In this document: piece by piece, positions 57,716-64,000 of the stretch
Position numbering within the stretch: position 1 is the first letter of the stretch
Layout: the number at the start of each line of letters is the position of its first letter
NCBI RefSeq assembly: GCF_030272615.1
Contig: NC_081412.1
Coordinates: forward strand, 140,160,747 to 140,224,746
Direction of reading: 5' to 3'
From: Cryptomeria japonica
Lineage: Eukaryota > Streptophyta > Pinopsida > Cupressales > Cupressaceae
Length of the DNA: 64,000 bases
Notes under the pieces: model-generated
Database searches by the model: none
The model's input: the letters and a program-made list of their open reading frames with translations, nothing else
Told to the model about the DNA's origin: nothing
Translations under genes and position numbers: made by a program

Positions 57716-57719
<4 letters not shown>

Positions 57720-57819
57720 CAAATTACTTTTTTTACATAGTATAATATTATGTATTGTTGTAAAATCTGGTAAAAAATTCTCTGTGGAGACTTCAACATA
57801 AGAGTTTTTCCATTTCTCC

Positions 57820-58480
57820 CTTACCAAAATATTTATACTTGGTGGATACTTCAATGCAATTCTCTCCTCAGAGAAACATGGAAGCCTATCCAAAACTTCA
57901 CATTCTGAATAAGATTTCTAAAAGATTTTAAGTTATTCCAACTTGATGGAGGTAGAACACAAAAATAGATTTTTCACATGGAATAATGAATATGCAAGAT
58001 TTATAAATATTGCATAGTGATTAGACCACTTTCATTCTCTATCAAATGGCATATCCCCTTATCTATTAGAATTATCCATGTGTCCAATTGCATGTGTAGA
58101 TAATCTTTTAATAATGTTAGCTATTTTGGAGGATAAACCATCCACAAAATGCTAGTTCAAGTTAAAAAAATTGTTTAAAAGAGATGACCTAATAGAATCA
58201 ATTTAGCACTAGTGGACAAAGGAACCAAAGCAAAAACGATCTAATATGTTCACTTTCAATAAAAAAATATTTTACCTAAAAGGTTGGATTAGGGGGTGGA
58301 ATACAAATTCTTTCAAACAATAATTTCAAGAAAAAACCAAGATAGAAAAGAATATGAAGGAATTTAATTGTAAAGTAATAACATCAAGGATGTTCTAGGA
58401 TGATTATCTAAAAGAAAAGAAATTGATGGGATATTATGTTGAAATTATTTCCATAGAAGAGATGTAGGCATGTGCATCGA
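57820..58480 (+). pseudogene. Decayed LINE endonuclease-region fragment
   Basis: With shifts and stops, the + strand reads GGYFNAILSSEKHGSL, then RFFTWNNEYARFINIA, then LDHFHSLSNGISPYLLEL, then KLKKLF. This is the order and style of the C-terminal part of an L1 AP-endonuclease and its linker (GDFN, FTW-N, DH motifs). No open frame survives. Confidence 0.6.
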
Positions 58481-58783
58481 AATGGAGGACCAAAAGGGGC
58501 TCAAAAGTGAATACCTTTTCTTAAATTAGTAATATTGATCTTGGATAAGAAATTGAAGATAACCACCCTCAAAGTTTGAAGATGTGACAAGAAAAAGATG
58601 TGTTGTGCTTGAAATCTAGTTTATAAGTTTATTTTTTTTAAAGAATGAGGGAGATAAAAAAAAGTTTCAAATAGGGGTAAGTCTAGAAAAATGGGGGACC
58701 AAAAAGTGGCCAAATAACTTTTGGTCCCATCCAAGATATAAGAAAACCATGTTGAAGTATGCTCACTTTATAATGCACTCATG

Positions 58784-58942
58784 TTATGGATTGGTAGTGA
58801 TTAAGCCTAGGATTGATCACTACCAATCCATAATGTGCTTGTGTTATTACATGAGCATTTTATAGTGCACTTATGTTATAAAGAACTCATGTTATGGCTT
58901 GGTAGTGGCCGAGTCTGCCTCAGTCACTACCAAGCCATAACA
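58784..58942. repeat. Tandem pair of 18-bp-stem hairpins with a compensated base-pair change
   Basis: Hairpin 1: arms 58784-58801 (TTATGGATTGGTAGTGAT) and 58816-58833, perfect 18-bp stem, 14-nt loop. Hairpin 2: arms 58890-58907 (TGTTATGGCTTGGTAGTG) and 58925-58942, perfect 18-bp stem, 17-nt loop. The arms are homologous. An A-T pair in the first is a C-G pair at the same stem position in the second. Flanking sequences (GCACTCATG-like) are also duplicated, giving a unit of about 105 bp. Confidence 0.85.
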
Positions 58943-59142
58943 CAATGCATTCATCTTTTGAAATGATATTTCAATATGTGCTTTTACTTTATTATACTTT
59001 AATTTATATTTCATGCATGTATTGGTAGGATGTTTGATTATGGTTTTAGATATATAGGAGTTTTAATGCAAATTCTAATTTTTAGAAGATAATATATTTT
59101 TTAGTCAGATAATTTTTAATAATCAGCAAGCTCCTATCATCA

Positions 59143-59146
<4 letters not shown>

Positions 59147-59197
<51 letters not shown>

Positions 59198-59480
59198 CCT
59201 CTCTCTATCTCACACCCTCCTCTCTCCCTCAAGCTCTAGACCTATCTCTCTACCAATCTCTCAACCTTCACTCTCTACTCCTTATTTCCTCTCTACCTAA
59301 CACACACATACACACTTTCTCTCTCATCTTTATCTCACCTCTCCCTGCCCCCTACCTCTCCCTTCCTATTTCTTTACTTCTCTCTATCTCTCTACCTCCT
59401 TCCATCCATACATATCTCTATCTCACTTATCTCTCCCTTACTCCCTCTCACTCCTTCCATATCTTGATTCATAGATATGT
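59147..59480. repeat. (CT)n microsatellite and pyrimidine-rich tract
   Basis: A CT run extends from 59147 to about 59195. Some 280 bp of CTCTCT/CCTC-rich sequence on the + strand then decays gradually from the microsatellite. Confidence 0.9.
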
Positions 59481-59529
59481 ATGAATCAACTCCAAAGGTA
59501 TTGTGGTAGAATACACCTTGTTTTCTTTT

Positions 59530-60064
59530 CTATCTAACATTCCTTGCATACTATATTAGTAGGTTTGATAATATTTGGTAAATCTCTCATAGCATGAGTA
59601 GAACTAGTCTTTACCACAATGTCAAAGTTAACATGTCCCAACCTTTTATGCCATAACCAACATTCACTGCTCTGCACCAATAAATAGCCACTTCCTTTAT
59701 TTTCCTTCACATAGTGGACATTGCCATTTGTTCTTATGCCTTCTACAACCAATCTTTTGAAACTCCCTTTTTTGGTCTCACATTTGGACCCATGAAATAT
59801 GAGATTTTAGCCTTACTGCACATCTGACTCACACTCAAAATATTATGCCTTAAACCTTTAACACAATAAACATCATTTGTCTTATGCTTACCATCAATGG
59901 TTATGGTTCTTTTAGCACAGATAGGTACAAACTCCTCACTAGAAAACTTCACTGATCCTCCATCATATTTTTCAAAGTTTATGAACTTCATTCTATCAAA
60001 TGCCATATGATTTGAGCATCCAAAATCAATTATCCAAGCTTTAGGTTCCACTTTTGCATGCAAT
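59530..60064 (-). pseudogene. pol: Copia pol fragment: protease and GAG-pre-integrase
   Basis: On the minus strand from 60064: AWIIDFGCSNHMAFDRMKF is the copia protease region (relatives have DSGC, so the residue after the active-site Asp is Phe here). GLRHNILSVSQM follows. After a shift near 59750, WLWHKRLGHVNFDIVVKT and IVCKEC form the GAG-pre-integrase zinc region. The sequence then ends abruptly at about 59530, so integrase, RT and RNase H are missing. Confidence 0.82.
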
Positions 60065-61215
60065 TGTAGCATCCTAAAATTGCATCCTTTGCAATTTCAA
60101 CTGCATTTGGGTCTTCACCTTAGTGTTTGTGCCCCTTGACTCGATTGAAGACCTAATTATGCTCTTGCACATCACAAATGACATCTAAACTCAAATTGCA
60201 CCTCACATAGCACCTTGTGCCTGCCTCAAAATAGGTGAGGACCTTGCCATGGTCCTCCCTAAATTGGGCCCAATTTGACCCCTTGGTCCTATTTCAAAAT
60301 TGAGTGAGATTTCTCTCTATGTCGGCTCATGTCGAAAAATCATCTATTTTCATCGACGGGCAAGTATATAAAGTGGATTTCCCCTCTCATTTGATGATAA
60401 AGAAAAAAGGAGCATTGAAAGAACACAAGAGATCAAGCATTCAAGTATTCAAGAGCAATTGAGTAGCAATCAGTCTTCTTTCAGCTCAGGAGAAGTAGTA
60501 AAGTCAAGTTTCAAGCATTGAAAGAGAAATTATTCATCCTATTTTGTTGAGGAATTTCTAAACCCTAATCCCATGTGGAGTCAAGCAAAACTTCACAAGG
60601 AGGTATCATAATTCAATTTTCAGTCATAATTCAACATCTCCCTCAAAAGGAGATCCTTTCCTTTCAGTCATTTCAATTACATTTATTTCAATTTCATGGT
60701 TAATTCCAAAACCAGGGTTTGACCTAAGGCAAACCCCTATTCCCAACATATTTCCCTTTCATTCTGTGTGCAGGAAATAGGTACAGAGCCGCACTCCTCA
60801 TATATATCTTCATTCAAAGTGATGAATCATCTCCCTTTGGTGTGAGAAAAGTTTGGAGGACTAATGTGATGCGCCACTGTCTCAACAATTTTTGAGCAAT
60901 TTTGGGGAGCAGGTTTGATTCAACTTACATTGCTTAATTCTAGGTGCACGCGAAAATCCTGCTACTGTAGCTCATTGTTTTCATGCTTTTACCTTCATTT
61001 TTTAGCATTTCACCCAATTTCAACACTTCAACTCACAAAATAAGATACTCCCTTCAATCTAAATTCACTTAGCATTAAGTCTTGATCTGATTCATGACTA
61101 GATCTAGTGATTCCCCATCCTCTTTTGAATGTAAAGGCCCCAGATTGAAAAAAAAAACTCTAGAGGTCTTCATTCCTTGGGTGGAAACCCTAGAGCATCC
61201 ATTTCAATTTTTTTC
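60065..61215 (+). repeat. Probable solo LTR inserted in the minus-strand copia fragment
   Basis: It starts TGTAGCATCC at 60065, preceded by GCAAT. A strong TATA box (GTATATAAAGTGG, 60364-60376) lies 300 bp in, with + orientation. No coding sequence is present. The copia reading frame exists on both sides. The right end was not pinned down: I found no second GCAAT directly after a CA end, so 61215 is an estimate from where copia-like sequence resumes. Confidence 0.5.
60364..60376 (+). promoter_or_regulatory. Putative TATA box of the solo LTR
   Basis: GTATATAAAGTGG in a locally GC-richer context, with AGCATTGAAAGAACAC downstream as a plausible leader. Confidence 0.5.
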
Positions 61216-61218
61216 CCC

Positions 61219-62300
61219 TTTATAGCAGTGTAGTCTTCACACACATTGATTTTTCATTGTTATTTTCATCATGCGGAGTACTATACCTTTCACCGTCCTT
61301 TTCTTCTATGGATAGAAACAATAATTTTTCATTTGATTCATCACCATCTTCATCTTTAGAGAAATAGGTCTCCATTGAACAAAAACTCTTTCTAGACTTA
61401 TCTCTGTCATATGCTCTTTTTTTGTCATCCCTCCTATAGTCATTGTTTCTCTTGTTATCATCATCCGATCTCTTATAGTTATCCTCCTTGAAAGTACATC
61501 TAAAATCTTAATGACCAGTTCTTCCATAATTAAAAAATTTAAAGGGTAGCTTACCCTTGTATTTCTTAGATCCTTTCTTTAGTCTTCTCACAAATTTTTC
61601 ATCCACTTCATCCTTGTCATTGCTTGTTTCAAGTTCATCTTCAATATTCTTAGTAGCCTTGAATGTTGCTTCCTTCTTCTCATTGTGTTGCTCACTAAAA
61701 TTTGAAATTTCAAAGGTAGAGAGCAATCCATAGAGCTGATCCAAAGTATATTTATTCATATCATGAATTTCTTCAATGCCATACTTCTTAGGTTTATAGC
61801 AATTAGGTAGTGTTCTCATCACTTCTATCACAACTTCACTTTCTTCCATTTTTCCACCAATACCTCTGATTGCATTCACTATCTCATTCACTCGGTGTAG
61901 GTAACCTTCAATGTTCTCATTTTCAAACATCCTCAATGTCTCAAATCTCTACTTTAGATTCTTCATTTTGACTTTCTTGGTCTTCTCATCTGCTTCATAA
62001 ATGTTGCTCAATTTATCATAAATTTTCTTTGCACTTGTGCATCCATTGATCTTAAAAAACTCTAAGTCACTCAAACTACTAACAAGTATACTGGTTGTCT
62101 TGGCATTATTTTCATGATCCTTGATCTCATTCGAAGTAGTAGGACCACCATTTGGAGTAGTATAACTAGTTTTGATAATGTCCCATATTTGAAGCGGTGG
62201 AGAATTAAAATGATATTCCATTCACAACTTCCAAGTAGAGTAATTTGTGCCATCAAACCTTGGTGCTTTGAAATAGATGTCTTGTGTCATCTCGTACCTT
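61219..62300 (-). pseudogene. gag: Copia gag fragment
   Basis: From about 62300 the minus strand reads FDGTNYSTWKL, stop, MEYHFNSPPLQIWDIIKTSY. This is the start of copia gag; the stop is TGA where relatives have a charged residue. The UBN2 region continues (SDLEFFKINGCTSAKKIYDKLSNIYE). A TAG near 61948 follows, then in phase LRMFENENIEGYLHRVNEIV and VMRTLPNCYK. The zinc knuckle is degraded (KFFNYGRTGH, then a stop, then DFRC). A Lys/Asp/Arg-rich tail reaches about 61219 with frame changes. Confidence 0.8.
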
Positions 62301-63780
62301 CCTCAAGTAGTTAATCTTATCTTAGATGAACCTTTCTCTAATACAAATTCTAGGAATTAACCTTGAAATTGAATTGAATTGAACTTGAATTGAAAGCGTG
62401 TTGTTAGGTAGTAGAGGCTAGAACTAAAAATGGAATGCTTGAATGTAAGTGATTATACCTTCAATAGGTAGTGGAATTCTCTTAGGTAAAGTTCACCATG
62501 TGTTAATACAATAACATGATCAAATATCATGAAATCATAAAACAATGCTTGAAGATGCCTTGAAGTAGCTTGTTTCTCCTTGAATTAGATCTTCTCTTGA
62601 GGAACATGTTAATTTTTGGTGATCAGATTATAATTTGATTCTAATTGCCTATGAACATGTTCTACTCTTAGGATAGAACCTATACAATTCAAATATATAT
62701 ATAAGTTTAATCAAGTCCTCAATGATGATCTGCAGTAGGTAGATGAATCACGACACAAAAGAGAGAATCCAATTTGATTAATAATTATGAAGACAGGATC
62801 ACAGACTACTATTGATTTTGAACAGTTCGAATATATAGAATGTAAGCCTGAATTGTAATACTTATATCTGCTACAATATCTATCACAAGGTTGAGGGAGA
62901 GGTTGGATATATATATACGTAGCATAGAAGCTAATCCAACAAACACAACTTTCATAGCCAACACGACTCTCCCTTATCATCATGACTCTTCCAAAGACGA
63001 TTAAATAAAACATGTTTAGCAACAAGTTAAAAATAAATGTTTTAGTCATTGAATCAGTTCATGTGTTAACACGTCAAAGATTAATTAGTTAACACAAATT
63101 AACAAGGAATCAATTCACACTTAGACATTACATAGAATCGATTAATATATTAATCGATAGATGTTAATTATCTAAAATAATCAAATCATGTAATAGTCGA
63201 TTCAGATACAATGCATATTCATTAGTAAATTAATTTGTTAAATGACTCAATTAGATCATATTACTGATTGATGCTATACTTCAACAAAAGAATGATTACT
63301 TTTGATGTGGATGATAATGTTAGCATGAGGTAAGATCATGAAAATGAATTGAAAGATATGTCTTATATACCTCATCAAGAATTTTGGGCTGCAAAACTTG
63401 AAGTAGGCCAATATGGGCAAAAAATTCTTGCTTAACCAAGCTAGCCCTTATGTGGTTCAAATTTGAGCCAAAACATTGGTGAGCAGGGTGCCTTGCTCCC
63501 TCCGATGTAGTCCCAAATTCAAACCAGAGATTTGAAATGTTGTGGAGAGGATAAAATTAAATGTAAATTAAGTTTTGAGGTTGGGATAAAATACGAAAGA
63601 CCACACATGTTAAAATAGGGCCTAGATAGGTGAGAAATGAGGAGATGAAATATTAAAGGGCACACCTATGATATAAGGGCTCATGTAAGATTTTGGTGAG
63701 ATAAATTAAGAGAGGACCCATAATATTAATTTAAATTGATAAAGGTCATTTAATGCATAAAGGAATGTGAGATACCAAAA
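62301..63780. other. AT-rich stretch without recognisable gene
   Basis: Nothing identifiable apart from a 22-bp perfect palindrome at 63137-63158 and short TA repeats (62691-62702, 62910-62919). An open minus-strand stretch at 62711-63049 (112 aa) has no family resemblance. A copia 5' LTR and PBS would be expected near here for the minus-strand fragment but were not found. Confidence 0.5.
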
Positions 63781-63789
63781 TGGGTGCTA

Positions 63790-64000
63790 GGAGAGAGTGG
63801 GATTGGACACACTGAGTAAAGATGTACAATTTACGACACTACAAATCTATTAGTTTACAAGGACCCTCAATATGCCCAATGTGTCAAGATATTGAAGAAA
63901 TAGTTTATAGCTTACTTTTATGATGTCCTTTTGCCTATCAATGTTGGTGTTGGGTGCTTAGTCAATTACACTGGAAGGGGGATTTCCTAAAGGACATTTT
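63790..64000 (+). pseudogene. LINE zf-RVT fragment running off the window
   Basis: The + strand frame gives LRHYKSISLQGPSICPMCQDIEEIVYSLLL, a stop, then CPFAYQCWCWVL. The Cys-x2-Cys, (His replaced) and Cys-Pro-Phe-Ala plus Trp pattern is that of the zinc-binding RT domain of plant L1 elements. It is a decayed fragment and probably continues beyond 64000. Confidence 0.6.

Noticed and set aside
57597-57893. 98-codon minus-strand ORF with a run of Tyr-Ile
   Set aside because: Produced by the (TA)n tail of the SINE and by antisense reading of the LINE fragment.
62711-63049. 112-codon minus-strand ORF
   Set aside because: AT-rich, Tyr/Ile/Ser-biased, no motif; position beyond a truncated copia fragment gives no support.

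Overview
The window contains no recognisable host gene, no rRNA and no free-standing tRNA gene. It is a deeply nested block of plant retrotransposons: Ty3/gypsy, Ty1/copia, L1-type LINEs, a tRNA-derived SINE and non-coding LTR elements. Almost all are decayed by stop codons, small frameshifts and internal deletions. The family mix (chromovirus, Tat-like gypsy with a plant mobile domain, plant L1 with RNase H, DUF4283-like ORF1) identifies a land plant. The AT-rich sequence and depth of nesting suggest a very large genome such as a gymnosperm; that last step is inference.

Layout. Positions 1-3816 are the end of a diverged copy of a roughly 3.9-kb terminal-repeat-like unit, followed by a scrap of a non-autonomous LTR element (3890-4450). 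From 4471 to 56928 lies one outer, essentially non-coding LTR element on the + strand. Its 5' LTR is 4471-5630 with a primer site at 5633. Its interior runs to 12037 and resumes at 29430-29930. Its 3' LTR starts at 29931 and is split by later insertions. Inside the interior sit a non-autonomous minus-strand LTR element (12038-14190), a chromovirus (14191-21745) and a copia element (21746-29429). The copia element is itself interrupted by a second copy of the non-autonomous element (22475-24877).

Inside the 3' LTR are a complete-length L1 LINE (30114-36462, minus strand, 17-bp target duplication) and a unit with 5-bp target duplications (37220-56676), which looks like a solo LTR. That unit carries a fragment of an LTR related to the outer element. 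The fragment in turn hosts a 5'-truncated RNase H LINE (39180-41902) and an 11.5-kb Tat-like gypsy element (42050-53571, minus strand).

The Tat-like element is the most interesting object. It keeps gag, protease and the tail of integrase, but RT, RNase H and the integrase core are missing. Between integrase and the 3' LTR, on the opposite strand, it carries a decayed plant mobile domain gene. Just upstream of the conserved part of that gene is an array of six short hairpins whose arms change in step. To the right (56929-64000) are a SINE, LINE fragments, a pair of 18-bp hairpins again with a compensated arm change, and a minus-strand copia fragment split by a probable solo LTR.

These units do not cooperate as a pathway. 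What links them is parasitism and decay: the non-coding elements must have used enzymes supplied in trans, and the broken reading frames show many C-to-T type stops, as expected for old, methylated, silenced repeats.
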